A stretch of 64,000 nucleotides of DNA, taken from contig NC_084803.1 in assembly GCF_963583255.1 (NCBI RefSeq), positions 3,941,621-4,005,620 on the forward strand. Reading direction: 5' to 3'. The translations under genes and the position numbers were made by a program. The DNA comes from Pyrus communis. Lineage: Eukaryota; Streptophyta; Magnoliopsida; Rosales; Rosaceae. The notes under the pieces are model-generated. The model searched no databases and was not told the origin of the DNA. It saw only the letters and a program-made list of their open reading frames with translations. Shown one piece after another: positions 12,502-23,321 of this stretch (position 1 is its first letter; every line of letters starts with the position of its first letter).

Positions 12502-12701
12502 GGAAAGGGATCCTCTCGGGATTCCTTCCACCAAATTCTACAAATCAAACAAATTCGAATCTTTGAAATTTGATCCAACAGCTAAAAATAGAGGATCTCT
12601 TTTAAAGTTATAATAACTTTAATCGTTGAATCCAATTTCAAGGATCAAAATTTATTGATTGATAGAATTTGATGGAAGGGATCTGAAGAGAATCCCTTTC
12701 C
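12502..12701. mobile_element. MITE-like inverted-repeat element (family C)
   Basis: The left end GGAAAGGGATCCTCTC is mirrored by GAGAATCCCTTTCC at the right end. The arms stay complementary for about 80 bases with scattered mismatches, leaving a short centre. It would fold into one long hairpin. No target duplication was established. Confidence 0.75.
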
Positions 12702-13000
12702 CATCAAGTTAACATCTTGTAACAAAACTCATATTTGATGAGTAAAGATATAATTAAATTGAAAAAATATCAATGTTTGAAAGAGTGGATCTTTGAAATT
12801 GTATGCACAAATAGTAACATCATCATGGTGCAACTATTTTATTGAGATTTGACAGTTATTTTTACAGAGTGTATAAACATCTTGAGGAACCAAAAAAAAA
12901 ATGAAAACCAAATAAATTATTATACATTTGTGAAAAAAATGGGGTAAAGACAGTGAGAAGAAATTTTTCATGTACTTGAAAAGCAAACACATATGTTATA

Positions 13001-13204
13001 GGGATAAGAATTGTTTGTCCTTCCGTGCCCTTCTGTTTTATGTGGTCATGTTTAAGCTACATTAGCATTTTATATTATTTTTTTATAGAGATAATAAGAC
13101 AAAAATAAATAGTAATATAAAATTTTGACGTGCCTTAACCGTGATCACATAAACAGGATGACACAGACAGACACCTAAAATGAGAAGGCAAACAATCCTT
13201 GTCC
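13001..13204. mobile_element. MITE-like inverted-repeat element (family E)
   Basis: The left arm GATAAGAATTGTTTGTCCTT is mirrored at the right end by AAGGCAAACAATCCTTGTC. Inner arm segments (TTTATGTGGTCATG / GTGATCACATAAAC) also pair. The element ends about 460 bases upstream of the GRF start codon. Confidence 0.75.
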
Positions 13205-13452
13205 ATGTTATAGTGCACCATTTTATATTTCAGACATATTGAAAATTTTATTTACTGTGAACGGAGAAAGATATGCACCACATTTTACAAGTTCAAGGAG
13301 ATAACCGGTTCCCGAATATGTTTTACATGGAATGCGAGACTAATTAAGATGAACAAATAAAAATATTACTCAACTAATTGAATCCCAACGCAACACTTGT
13401 CGTTGTGGAGATGCCATTGCCATATATCAAGCTATGACAGAAGCATTTCTCT

Positions 13453-13572
13453 ATCTCTCTCTCTCTCTCTCTCTCCAATTATTTAATCTTTCCCTCAAAA
13501 TATCAACTTGCTGATAGCCTGATAGCTCTTAAAATGCACCATCCCTCTCTCTCTCTCTCTCTCTCTCTCTCC
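13453..13572. repeat. Two (CT)n tracts in the GRF leader/promoter
   Basis: CT runs at about 13453-13476 and 13544-13572 lie 100-215 bases upstream of the GRF start codon. They probably lie in the 5' untranslated region or core promoter, where CT tracts are frequent in plants. Confidence 0.85.
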
Positions 13573-13668
13573 ACCGCCTTAAAGGCTAAAGCTTGCATCT
13601 TTCTGTAGCCAAATGAAAACCCAAATGCTGCATTTTTCTTAAACCGCTCTGAGTTTTTCGTGTTCTAT

Positions 13669-16453
13669 ATGGATCTTGGGGTGGTGGGTTTTGGTGGGTT
13701 GGGGGGTGGTTGTTCTTCAGATTCTGGTTTTCCTCTTGCTGCTACTTCATCGGCAGATCAGGAGGCGGCCAAGCACAAGTGGTTGTACGGATCTGGGTAC
13801 CACAGGCAGTGGAGATCTGCCGACGAGGAGGACTGGAGGAGCTCTAAACTTGCCAAGACTGATGATTTTTCATCTTCCAAAGCAATGCAACAGCAGCAGT
13901 CACTGAGCTTCTCTAACTCTCCCAATCCAGAAGCTGTCTTGGTTGAAAAGAATGCCGCAATGCCTTACTTTCACCAAGCTTTACCTGCTTACAATAGAAC
14001 TTCTGCAGGTAGTTAATTAGTAATCAAGTTGAATTAAGGTTGTGTTTTAGTAAGTATCAGAGCGGCCTTTCTACCCATTCAGCACTGCGTCGCTTCAATT
14101 TTTTTTTTTAAATATGAGCAACTGCATGGAGCTTTTGGGGTTTGGCAAATGTTTTACCGAAAAAAAACATTGTTTGCTTTGGTTCCCCGGGAGCAGGACT
14201 TTGGTGGGAGGTCTTTTCATGGAAATTTTTTGAGTCTTGTCAAGCACTAGAAAAAGCCAAGTTGTTTTCTTCTTTATTAAAAATCTTTGTCTACCCATTT
14301 TTGGTGAAAACAAGAAGAAATATGTTAGAAGGCGAAGGATTGGAGGAGAAATAAAATAGATGAGCTAGCAAAGAATAAACCTATTCTTTGACTGGTTCCA
14401 ATTTCCCTTTTATTCCTTCTTCTTCCGGCAAAAAAAACAGAAAGAAATTCATGATTTTATTTAAATTTTTTTTTTCTATTTCTACAAAATTGGTTCTTGG
14501 GTTTTTAATTAATTAATTTATTTTAATTTTTTGGTTTTCTGATTTCTGGCTGTGTTTCAGGGCATAATAGTGGGAGTTTGAGTAATGGAGCTGCTGCCAT
14601 GCATTGGAGTACAGCAGGAGGCAGAGGACCTTTCACTCCATCTCAATGGATGGAGCTAGAACACCAGGCCTTGATCTACAAATACATCACTGCCAATATG
14701 CCTATTCCATCAACTCTACTTGTCCCTATCAAGAAGGCCCTTGATTCTGCAGGATTTTCGACATTTCCGAACGGACTTCTCAGGCCCAATTCATGTAATT
14801 TCTTCATTTTACCCGAGGGAAAATGATTTCCTCGCACTTTATTTTTTTTCTTACACACGTTTGTGCTTATTTATGTTGCTTGTATTTCGCTTGATTTATT
14901 TAATCCAAACGCTAGAAATAAACTGGAGCAGAAAAGGGTGTTTGGAGCAGATGTTAGGACGCATGTCAGATTTCTACATTTTTCATGCCTCTTGCATTCT
15001 AAGTTTTTTCGATTTTCGTGGGGTTGTGTATGTGCAGTGGGATGGGGTTCTATCCATTTGGGGTTCTCCAACAACACTGATCCTGAGCCGGGAAGGTGTC
15101 GCAGGACCGACGGGAAGAAATGGCGGTGCTGGAGAGATGCCGTTCCTGACCAAAAGTATTGCGAGCGGCACATGAACAGGGGTCGCCACCGTTCAAGAAA
15201 GCCTGTGGAAGGCCAGACCGGCCACACCGGAACCACCACCTCAAAACAGCCTTTGGCTTCTTCGTCATCAACATCCGTAGTTTCCATTCCTGGTGGTGAT
15301 GGTGGTGGCAGCAGCCATGCTATCGCCAACCAGCCGCTCAAGAGCTTACCGCAGCCTGCTGCAGCTAATTCTTCCGCAGCAGCCACTCAGATGAACAGGT
15401 GAAATAAAAAGTTTAGGCTCACTCGGTGGTCCTAAAATTTCTCATCTTCTCAGCATTTATTCCGTTTGAGGCTGCATTACTTTTAGAAAAATGATTTCCG
15501 CACTCTCTTTTTATCAGCGTTGTTGGTCACTGCTCTTTTACTAGCTGAAGTTACCAGAATCTACTCAGATTCAATGTTAATCGTCTGATTCGTATTGGTG
15601 GTTCTTACGGGTTTGTTTCTGTATCTTGTTGATTTCTCTTTGCAGGATGTTCATGAACAAAGAGAATGCGGGTGGGAGAATTCAACACACACCAGGCCTC
15701 ACCATGCTGTCGAAAGAAAACCCATTCTCGACTCAGAAACAGCAAATCGGATGCGAAGAATCCTCGAGAACGGAGTTTGGGCTTGTCTCCTCGGACTCGC
15801 TCTTAAATCCTTCACAGAAAAGGTCATACCCTGCAGAAACAAATTCACAACAGCATTCCCTTCGCCACTTCATCGACGATTGGCCTAAAACTCAATCCGA
15901 CCGCCAACCTGTTTCATGGCCTAACCAACTCGGCATGCAATCAGACAGAACCCAATTATCAATTTCGATCCCCATAGCTTCATCCACAAGCAGTGAGAAG
16001 CTCACGCTCTCACCACTCCGTCTCTCTAGGGAACTAGAGTCTCCGGTCCCAACGGGATTGGGAAGAGACAGCAGCCATACCCTCAATGAACAAAACAACT
16101 TGAAGCAAGCGAATTGGATTCCAATCGCTTGGGAGACTTCACTTGGCGGTCCTCTAGGGGAAGTCCTGCACAATCCCAACAGCAACACCAACGTAGTAGA
16201 GTACAAGAACAACTCTTCAGTCCTTAATCTGATGACTGGGGGAAGCTGGGACAACAATAACAATAGCCCTTCATCTTTAGGGTCATCTCCGACTGGGGTC
16301 CTACAGAAGACGGCGTTTGGGTCTCTGTCGAATAGCAGTGCAGGGAGCAGTCCAAGAGCAGAGAATAATAATAAAAGCCATGAAGGGTTTAGCCTTTGCA
16401 ATGACCTCCTTGGGTCCAATATGTTGAACTCTTCCTCCTTGCCTGCCTTGTAG
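13669..16453 (+). CDS. GRF: Growth-regulating factor (GRF), QLQ-WRC transcription factor
   Basis: Four exons are 13669-14008, 14561-14794, 15038-15398 and 15646-16453. They join in frame (1743 bases, 580 aa) with GT-AG introns. The start is ATG at 13669. The QLQ domain (about residues 137-172, [20 protein letters not shown]) binds GIF co-activators. The WRC domain (about 206-250) has its nuclear targeting region and a C-x9-C-x10-C-x2-H zinc motif at C212, C222, C233 and H236, and binds DNA. C-terminal FIDDW (387-391) and GGPLGE motifs mark the GRF1/GRF2-type long subgroup. GRFs promote cell proliferation in young organs with GIF partners. Within the WRC the residue after the third core letter is Trp (WRCWRD), where Ser is what I recall as usual. 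A miR396 site is present. The family call is firm. Confidence 0.96.
15190..15210 (+). promoter_or_regulatory. miR396 target site in the GRF mRNA
   Basis: CGTTCAAGAAAGCCTGTGGAA encodes RSRKPVE at the end of the WRC domain. It is complementary to miR396, with the single-base bulge typical of GRF targets. This implies post-transcriptional repression by miR396 in mature tissue. The site is seen in the sequence; the regulation is established for the family. Confidence 0.93.
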
Positions 16454-17842
16454 GTCAAGGAAAAAGAAAAAGAATTGAGTTTTTATCTCTACTACCAAGC
16501 AAAATAGTACTTAGGCGGTTTTTTTTTCTTTCTAATTAGTCTCTTCTGATTTTCTAGTGTTCTTAAATTTCAGTGTGTGTTCCTTTGTGCTTGTTGGTTT
16601 CCTTACTACTTTTCGAAATAAGGCTCCTTTGGTCGATATACATTGAGCGTAAATGAGTTAGAATTAAGATACTTCAAGGGTTCGATCCATTCCACCACTC
16701 AAGAAAGCCGCTGCTTCGCTCCCCGGCTTTTCTTGTTGGTGGAGTTTCTGCCAATGGCCTTGGTTCCGATCTCACTCGCATGCCAATGGAAAGAATGACT
16801 TGGTTTTATGCATTTTTTTTCCCTTAAGTTGATCGTGAACTGTTCTTCGGTTCTGTTGGATATCCCTCGATCGTTATCAAACTCACAATTTTTTTCTGTC
16901 AAAGAGGTTCCCAGAACAAACTGGAACCTGTCAACTGTTATCAATTAATAATTATTGAATTTCTGTTAAAGCTTTTCAAATACAAAGTACAAAACTTGGT
17001 ACCCTTCAATGTCACCATACATACATATATATATATCACTTGAACATGTCCTTTAATCCATCTTCCTCGTCTTCCACAATCCGAACAAACCTTGGAACTC
17101 GGGCAAAAATACCTCGTAACTTTGGGGTCGCAGTGACCAGACCCGTAAACTGTTTACCCAAAAACACTGGTCTATGCACAGTTGCAGAACCATGGATGGG
17201 GGATGATGCCTAAATAGGGCCGGAAGATCCAGGAAGTTGTTGCCTTTCGGACTAAAAAATGCACGAAAGAACATACCATTAGGCTAAAATTGAGTGCTCA
17301 GAAGCCAAGCGTAACAATTGTATTTCATTGAAAAATCCCAAACAAATCGGAATGTTTTCTTACGTGTTAGCTGCTCATCACTGCTCTCTTTCAAAAATCA
17401 ACTCTACTCATCCAATTCAATTCACTTTACCAATCCCTTCTTAGGGATTTCATTCCTCCATAACAAAAACGAGACGACAAGGCAATTGTACGGAAACTGA
17501 TTGTATTATGACATTTATATTGGACCGTATTCTCACCACATTGAAAAAAAAATTCCAACTAAGAAGCTATTTCTAACCACAACCATACGTGTTTTTATGA
17601 GTTGAAGCTAATGTGGAGGTGTGCGTAACCCCACATTCTGGATTTTTTTTTCGTGTCAATTAGGGCTTTAAACACCACCTAGATCCAATTTAGGAGTATG
17701 TCTAATCACAGAAAACACTATTAGCAAAAATGCTCTGTGTATATACAATAACCAACTCCTAGAATTATAATTCCTATAAACCTTTATAAACCGTAAACCC
17801 TAAACGCTAAACCAAAAAGCCTGGATCTTAAACACAGTTATG
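16454..17842. other. GRF 3' region and intergenic DNA, no gene seen
   Basis: It begins with the GRF 3' untranslated region. Two short minus-strand frames (16699-16944, 17053-17274) show no domain. Nothing else is recognised. Confidence 0.6.
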
Positions 17843-17942
17843 GTTCTGCAAATTTTGGCACCGTTGCCGGGGAGCGGCTTGAGAAGGAGCGCTAGAGTAT
17901 TTCTCAAGCTGCTTCCCGAAACGGTACCAAAAATTGCAGAAC
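17843..17942. repeat. Snap-back hairpin carrying a tRNA-Asp primer-binding site
   Basis: Arms 17843-17885 and 17901-17942 are nearly perfect inverted repeats, separated by a 15-base loop. The left arm contains TGGCACCGTTGCCGGGGA (17856-17873). This is complementary to the tRNA-Asp 3' end with CCA, with one mismatch. It can be checked inside this window, because the tRNA-Asp gene ends CCCCGGCAACGGCG at 58171-58184. This PBS is typical of several plant Gypsy-type LTR elements. No matching LTRs were found, so this is a rearranged retroelement relic. Confidence 0.75.
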
Positions 17943-18570
17943 GACTGAGAAAATCACAGCCAATATACAAAAAAATAAAATAAATAAATAAAAAAAAATT
18001 GAAGTTAATGGGAGAATGAATGGTTGCTCATATTCTATGGGTGTATAGGTGTCTGTCAAGCCATGGCTATGGCAAATTCAGAACGAGGAATTTTTATAAT
18101 CACCGCAACCAAACACCCCATTTTTTCAAAAACTCAATCCAAAAACAACTCCACATGCACCAAATGAATCAACAAAAAGCAATTCATAGATTTCAAACGA
18201 ATCAGCAGAAAACAATTCATAGATTCGAAAACATTTGCAGATTTTGAAAACTTCTAGAAAAAAAATGGTTATACAAAATTTGGCTTCTGAAAACTGAGCT
18301 GCGGCTGCGATTGCTGATTTGCTCACCAATTTCGTATTTTTATAGGGATATTATTGGTGAGGGAAGAAGCCCTAAAACCCTAGCGCGCGGCGCGCCACGT
18401 TAATCGAGATCAAAACGCCGGTGAAGGTGTTGTCGTACTTATTTGCACGGGTGGGTGAAAAATTGGGCCTTAATAGAAGGGAACGGTTGGGCCAAACCCA
18501 AATGAAGATACAGAGACCCTTCTGATGGTCAAATGCGAGAGCCAAAATTGGCATGGGGACTTGTTTGTAA
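17943..18570. other. Intergenic DNA
   Basis: Contains a small duplication with AATTCATAGATT at about 18180 and again at about 18212, and a GC-rich patch (GCGCGCGGCGCGCC, about 18383-18396). No gene was recognised. Confidence 0.55.
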
Positions 18571-18579
18571 GAACATTTA

Positions 18580-19797
18580 GGATAAATTACATAAACTATT
18601 AGATCAGTTACAGTTTCATACTCAATTTTTAAAAAATTTCAATGTCATACCTTATCTTCAAATTTATTGCAATGTCATACATTCCGTCAGTTGTCTGTCA
18701 ATTCATCTGTTAAATGCTGACGTAGCTTGAGGTGGGCTCACTTTCTATTAAAAAAGAGAAGTGTTATTAGCAGTCCAAAAATCTTATTCTACACTCCTTA
18801 CAAGTATATTTTTATTTCCCAATATAGAAAGTTTGGAGTATAGAATGAGATTTTTGGAGTGCTAATAACAATTTTCTTTAAAAATTTAATAAAATATTAA
18901 AAATAATAATTTACCCTTAAAAAAAAATCCCCAAACACCCATCTTCCCTAACCCATTCCCCTTCCTTGCAACCTAAATCCAAAACCACTCCCATCACCCC
19001 ACCCTTTATTCCCAGTTCACCCAGACATCCACCTCACCCAAAACCAGTTACCCCAACCTCTCCTCCACCACCTTTTTGACTCCCCCTCCCTCCGTTCATC
19101 TCCTCCCCTCCCTCCGTTCATCTTCGTCCCTCCCTACAAACCCATCACCCCACCTCTTATCCTCATAAAAAATTTTCCTCGCTCCCGTCTTCCCTCAACC
19201 CAAAACCAGAACCACCCCAAACCCAGATCCCACATGCGCCAACATCCCCCACCCTCCCGACAACTAATCCCACTCCCCCATTCTTCTCATCTCTCCCTAG
19301 AAACAAACAAATTTTGAAAAAAAAAAAAAAAAAAAAACCCTAGAATATTTTGATTCTTGGCAAACCCAGCCAAATTCCTCAGCACACTCGCCACTCTTGA
19401 TCAAAATCTCGGAGTCGGCGACGTGCGGTCGAGGCGGGTCAGGAGAGGGAGAGTTTGGGGGTTTTCCTTTTAGGGTTTACAGAGGAGAGAGATAGTGTGT
19501 GTGTGTGTGTGTGGTATTGGGGAGGTGGTTGCGAATGAGAAGACAAAGGGGATCGGGGAAGATGATTGGGTTTTTTTAGGGTAAATTATTATTTTTAAAT
19601 ATTTTATTAATTTTTTAATAGAAAGTGGGTCCCGCCTCAAGCCACGTCAGCATTTAACAGATGAATTGATAGACAATTGACGGAAGGTATGACATTGCAA
19701 CAAATTCGAAGATAAGGTATGACATTGAAATTTTTTAAAGATGAGGTATGAAACTGTGACTGACCCAATAGTTGAGGTAATTTTATGTAATTTACCC
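18580..19797. mobile_element. Non-autonomous Mutator-like element (1218 bp) with long TIRs
   Basis: The left end GGATAAATTACATAAA and the inverted right end GGGTAAATTACATAAA open terminal inverted repeats of about 220 bases. The right arm is 19579-19797. The left arm is 18580 to about 18921, interrupted by a MITE. Direct duplications of 9 bases flank it: GAACATTTA at 18571-18579 and GAACTTTTA at 19798-19806, one mismatch. Nine-base duplications plus long TIRs are the Mutator hallmark. The interior (18930-19560) is a C-rich, pyrimidine-biased stretch with no long frame and a GT run at 19495-19513. No transposase is present. Capture of host DNA is possible but unproven. Confidence 0.88.
18758..18876. 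mobile_element. MITE family A, copy 2, nested in the MULE left TIR
   Basis: The arms GAAGTGTTATTAGCAGTCC and GGAGTGCTAATAACA flank the usual centre. The copy splits the left arm of the Mutator-like element. The sequence on either side rejoins to match the uninterrupted right arm (CTTTCTATTAAAAA then ATTTAATAAAATATT), so this insertion is younger than the MULE. Confidence 0.88.
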
Positions 19798-20209
19798 GAA
19801 CTTTTAGTATAATTAAAAGCACTTTTAGATCACTAAATGTGTTCTTGACCGTATTTGATAAAAAAAAGTTATACATTATGTTGAAATAAGCACTTAAAGT
19901 ACTTTTTGACCGTCTAATAACTACGTTATGTGCTTGTTTCACGAAGTATTCCTCCCAGCTAGATAAGCCAAAAAAAAAAAATTTCCTCACAACTCTTTTA
20001 CGCTATTGAACAATGACGTGAACTGGAAAGGGGCTCGCCATCTTTTCCCAATATTCTTTTGGCGCATGGCTACAATTTTAATTAGTTAAACCTAACAAAC
20101 AAAAGCAAAATTAAACTACCAATTTAAAGGCCACAATTAGCACATAATCCTAAACCATTAACCTCGATCATTGCATTAGTTTCCACCATTACACTATCGA
20201 TCAAACACC

Positions 20210-20626
20210 ATGCACCGGAGGAGAGGAAGTGACACTGAGGCCGTATTGTCACGGCACTCCCGGGCTAATGTACCATTTGCATGGGAGATGGTACCCGGAA
20301 TGCCCAAGGCTGCAACGACTGTACATCATGGCGATCATCGCGATCGTAGAGTACTGTTAGATCATTTGAACATGGAGCAGTTAAAGCTAACACCGCCTCC
20401 TCGTTTATCGTCCCCAAGTGGTGGCAGTGCTGGGTTTGTGGTGGTTGATCGGCAGAGCCGTCTTCCTTTATGCTCAATCCAGCCTTTGTTTAGGTTAAAC
20501 TCGTTCCGATTAATCGTTGGCGGTGTTAAGGAGGATGATCCGTTTCTGGCAGCTTTGGTGAAATGCACGGGTAAGAAGTACGCTGGGAAGAAAACCAAGA
20601 CCAGGTTTTGTTATTCATGCAAGTAG
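20210..20626 (+). CDS. Small VPFAWE-motif protein (DUF688-like), paralogue 1
   Basis: A single-exon 138-aa frame from ATG 20210 to TAG 20624-20626. An N-terminal NVPFAWEMVPGMPK segment (about residues 20-33) and a C-terminal DDPFLAALVKCTGKK segment (about 108-122) also occur, in the same order, in the gene at 22817. The middle is Pro/Ser-rich and poorly constrained. The protein is basic and ends in RFCYSCK. No signal peptide or membrane segment is seen. Small plant proteins with this VPFAWE-x-x-PG signature are usually annotated as DUF688 or uncharacterised. The function is unknown. Codon use and the shared motifs make a real gene likely. Confidence 0.78.
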   Translation: MHRRRGSDTEAVLSRHSRANVPFAWEMVPGMPKAATTVHHGDHRDRRVLLDHLNMEQLKLTPPPRLSSPSGGSAGFVVVDRQSRLPLCSIQPLFRLNSFRLIVGGVKEDDPFLAALVKCTGKKYAGKKTKTRFCYSCK

Positions 20627-22740
20627 TTAAAAATTCTCAATCTTTTTATAAATACTGAGATGGAGAAAGGTTTTCGTTTACTATGTTTAGATGGCAATAC
20701 CTAATTATGATGGTCTTAATAACCCCTCTATCTGGTGTGTATTGTTCGTCGTTTTCTTCTTTTCACATTACCTAAAGCGATTGACTGTTAAGGGCGCATG
20801 TGACTCGATTGGTTAAATATTTACTCCGTAGTCGACATCCCAAGATTTAAGTTGTTTTTTCTTCCTATAGAGGGGAGAGAGGGAGCAGTATGAATGTGAT
20901 CTATCTGTGTAGTTTTTCAAGTAGTTTGGTTGGTGTTTTTGTTTCTTTTCCACATTCCATAAAGTTCCCTGGCATTGGTTTTTGTCATTGTGGGAATAAT
21001 ATTTGTTAGTCGCTCATTTTTTAATTCAATAAGATTGTTTTTTCATGTAATTTCTTTCGTGTACAAAATTTCAAGTCTCGTTTGAATTTTGAATTACAAT
21101 CTCATTAGTTCAAGGACGGTAATGATGAGATATTTTTTAGTATGCATGAAATATGGATCAGTAAATCATATGTAATTATACAAGTGATATAAATGTTTTT
21201 TCTTTTAAATGTCCATCTAATTGTATAAATACACGTGATATACCGTCTGTGTTTCAATCATATTGAATTTTTTTCTCGGGAATGATGGAAAGGCCACCGT
21301 TTCGAATGTAAAATAATAAAATTGAATCCCAACTCTTGTTAGTATTTTTTATAGTTTAATTCTTTAAGTGTTTCTTGCTCACTTAATCGGTCAGTAAAAG
21401 TAAACGATTAATTAAATATTTAATAGATTAACACACAAATACGACTTAACCTACCTTGCCGGATCTTTTATTTTTTATTTTGTTGGATAAAACTACATGG
21501 AGGCTTATAGGTGTGTCACATTGTCATTTGGCATGAGAAAAGAGAATTTTTCAACTTTGGTTTTTAATTGTGACATAAAAGCCTCTTGTGGTTGTCTGTT
21601 TGCAAGAGCAAGAAGATAAATACAAATTCAGTCACACATCCATGCTTGTCTCGTGGCATCTTCAACTTCATTTCCCAGCAACGTTTCAAAATCGCAGCGA
21701 GGCCCATGATGCCTCAGTCATATTTTTCTATCACATATTCCTTGTTTTTTGCTTTTGTTTAATTTTTCACTGATAACTATAGGAGAATAATAAAAAAAAA
21801 AGTTTGGACATAAAATTATTTTTGTGAATTTTAATTTGATAGGTCTGTTTTGTCCATCTTTATTTTGGATCATAAAAATCCGCTTTGATAAGAATATGAA
21901 ATTGAAATATTTGTATGAGCGATGACTTTTTCTAATTAATAAACAATGAAAAAAAAACTATTGCTGTGCTTTTTTAAAACTTGGTCAAGTTCTTGGTTTT
22001 TTGTTTTTTGTTTTTTTTCTACATCGAAATATTCGATTGCACTAGTCGGATATGAAAGGATAATATTTTTGTAAGCTTCTCTCTTGGTAAGCTTAAGTTT
22101 TTGACTTTTTATATTTAACAATTGTATTCATGATATTTGAATTTTACGATCTAATTGTTGGCAAGTTTATTACGTTTTCTATGCAATTAAGTCAGATTAT
22201 TATATTTTGCTAAAAGAATACATGAAAAGAAAGAAATAAGATTTTAGGCACTTTTCTCCAACTAAAATGAATTTCCGTTTCTTCTTTGGGGTGTTCCAAA
22301 AAGGTTTTGAAGTTTTTGTCTGATGTAAGTCAAATTGGGAAGAGGTCGAAGCTATACAACCTCGGGTACGTGGATACATGACAATGCTCTTAATCAGTTA
22401 TTTATAAATAGCATCGAGGAGTTGTTTACAAATAACATCGAGGAATTCAAATACAAATTATCAAATACAATATTACACGCTCTTAATGATTTGAGCTACA
22501 AACTCTAGCTAGCATATGTTTAGGTTACTTTCAACATGTAGTTTTCCATTTGGCCAAACAAACACATATTTTTAGTACATTTTAATGCGTTTTGTCATAT
22601 GAAAGTGCAAACACATGACTTGCGGGCATCAGCAACTAGTGACTGAACCCAGATCCCCTCACGTTTTATTCATTTGGCCCTATTGACCTATTGCCGCCAC
22701 AAAAACCCTAAAAAGCAATAACAAACTCTCTCATCCTCCC
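20627..22740. other. Intergenic between the paralogues, no gene seen
   Basis: AT-rich. The short frames at 21588-21773 (+) and 21936-22121 (-) have no motif. An AATAACATCGAGGA-type phrase is repeated near 22410 and 22432. Confidence 0.6.
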
Positions 22741-22752
22741 ATATATATATAT
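22741..22752 (+). promoter_or_regulatory. TATA-box candidate
   Basis: Twelve bases of alternating AT lie 65 bases upstream of ATG 22817. They are followed by a C/T- and A-rich leader, which suits a short 5' untranslated region. Confidence 0.5.
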
Positions 22753-22816
22753 TCTCCTTTACACTTCACATCCTCTTCATATTTTCACACCAAAAACTAG
22801 AACCCAAACCAAAAGT

Positions 22817-23269
22817 ATGAGCAACAAGGTCGAATGCTTCCCAGGCAACGTGCCCTTCGCATGGGAAAACAAGCCCGGCGTCTCCAAACTCTCACACAAA
22901 CAGACGCACACAGAAAGGAAGTACTACTTGCCGCCACCACCTTGCCCTTATGAGCCTTCCCCCAAACTTTCTTTACACGACTTTCAGCTCCCTCTTCCTC
23001 CCTGCACGTTTCAGCAGCCGCTTTTGCGAAGCACCTCCTCGAAGGCTCTCCGGGATGACCCTTTTCTGGTGGCCTTCCAAGAGTGCACCAAGCCCGGCCC
23101 CAAGGACAAGAGCAAGACGTCGTCCTTGTTACGTAAGTATGGTGTTCGATCTGGATTTGGGAGGTGGTTTGGGTTTGGTGACTTGTTGTGTAAGCATTCG
23201 AGTAGCGTGAGGGATGATAGTTTGGTTAAGGTTTCTCGGCTTCCATATCATAAAGGCGCGTTCGAGTAG
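22817..23269 (+). CDS. Small VPFAWE-motif protein (DUF688-like), paralogue 2
   Basis: A single-exon 150-aa frame from ATG 22817 to TAG 23267-23269. NVPFAWENKPGVSK (residues 11-24) and DDPFLVAFQECTK (about 79-91) match the motifs of the gene at 20210. Proline-rich stretches (YLPPPPCPYEP, LPLPPC) lie between them. A Gly/Phe-rich C-terminal piece (GFGRWFGFGDLLCKH) follows. The pair lies in tandem on the same strand, 2.2 kb apart. The C-terminus has been changed by a 64-base duplication that shifts the frame (listed separately). Function unknown; no membrane segment or signal peptide is evident. Confidence 0.82.
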   Translation: MSNKVECFPGNVPFAWENKPGVSKLSHKQTHTERKYYLPPPPCPYEPSPKLSLHDFQLPLPPCTFQQPLLRSTSSKALRDDPFLVAFQECTKPGPKDKSKTSSLLRKYGVRSGFGRWFGFGDLLCKHSSSVRDDSLVKVSRLPYHKGAFE

Positions 23270-23321
23270 TGTGAGGGATGATAGTTTGGTTAAGGTTTCT
23301 CGGCTTCCATATCATAAAGGC
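23197..23321 (+). repeat. 64-bp tandem duplication at the 3' end of paralogue 2
   Basis: The block from TTCGAGTAG to CATAAAGGC occurs at 23197-23257 and 23261-23321, an offset of 64 bases with one difference. Because 64 is not divisible by three, the second copy is read in another frame and stops at once (TTC GAG TAG). Without the duplication the reading would continue CAT AAA GGC AGA TCA CTT TGA, ending HKGRSL instead of HKGAFE. Confidence 0.93.

Noticed and set aside
14863..15386. Minus-strand 171-codon frame and extra plus-strand frames over GRF exon 3
   Set aside because: Shadows of the GC-rich WRC exon; the GRF frame has the conserved zinc motif and splice joins.
15892..16458. 188-codon minus-strand frame
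   Set aside because: Antisense shadow of GRF exon 4.
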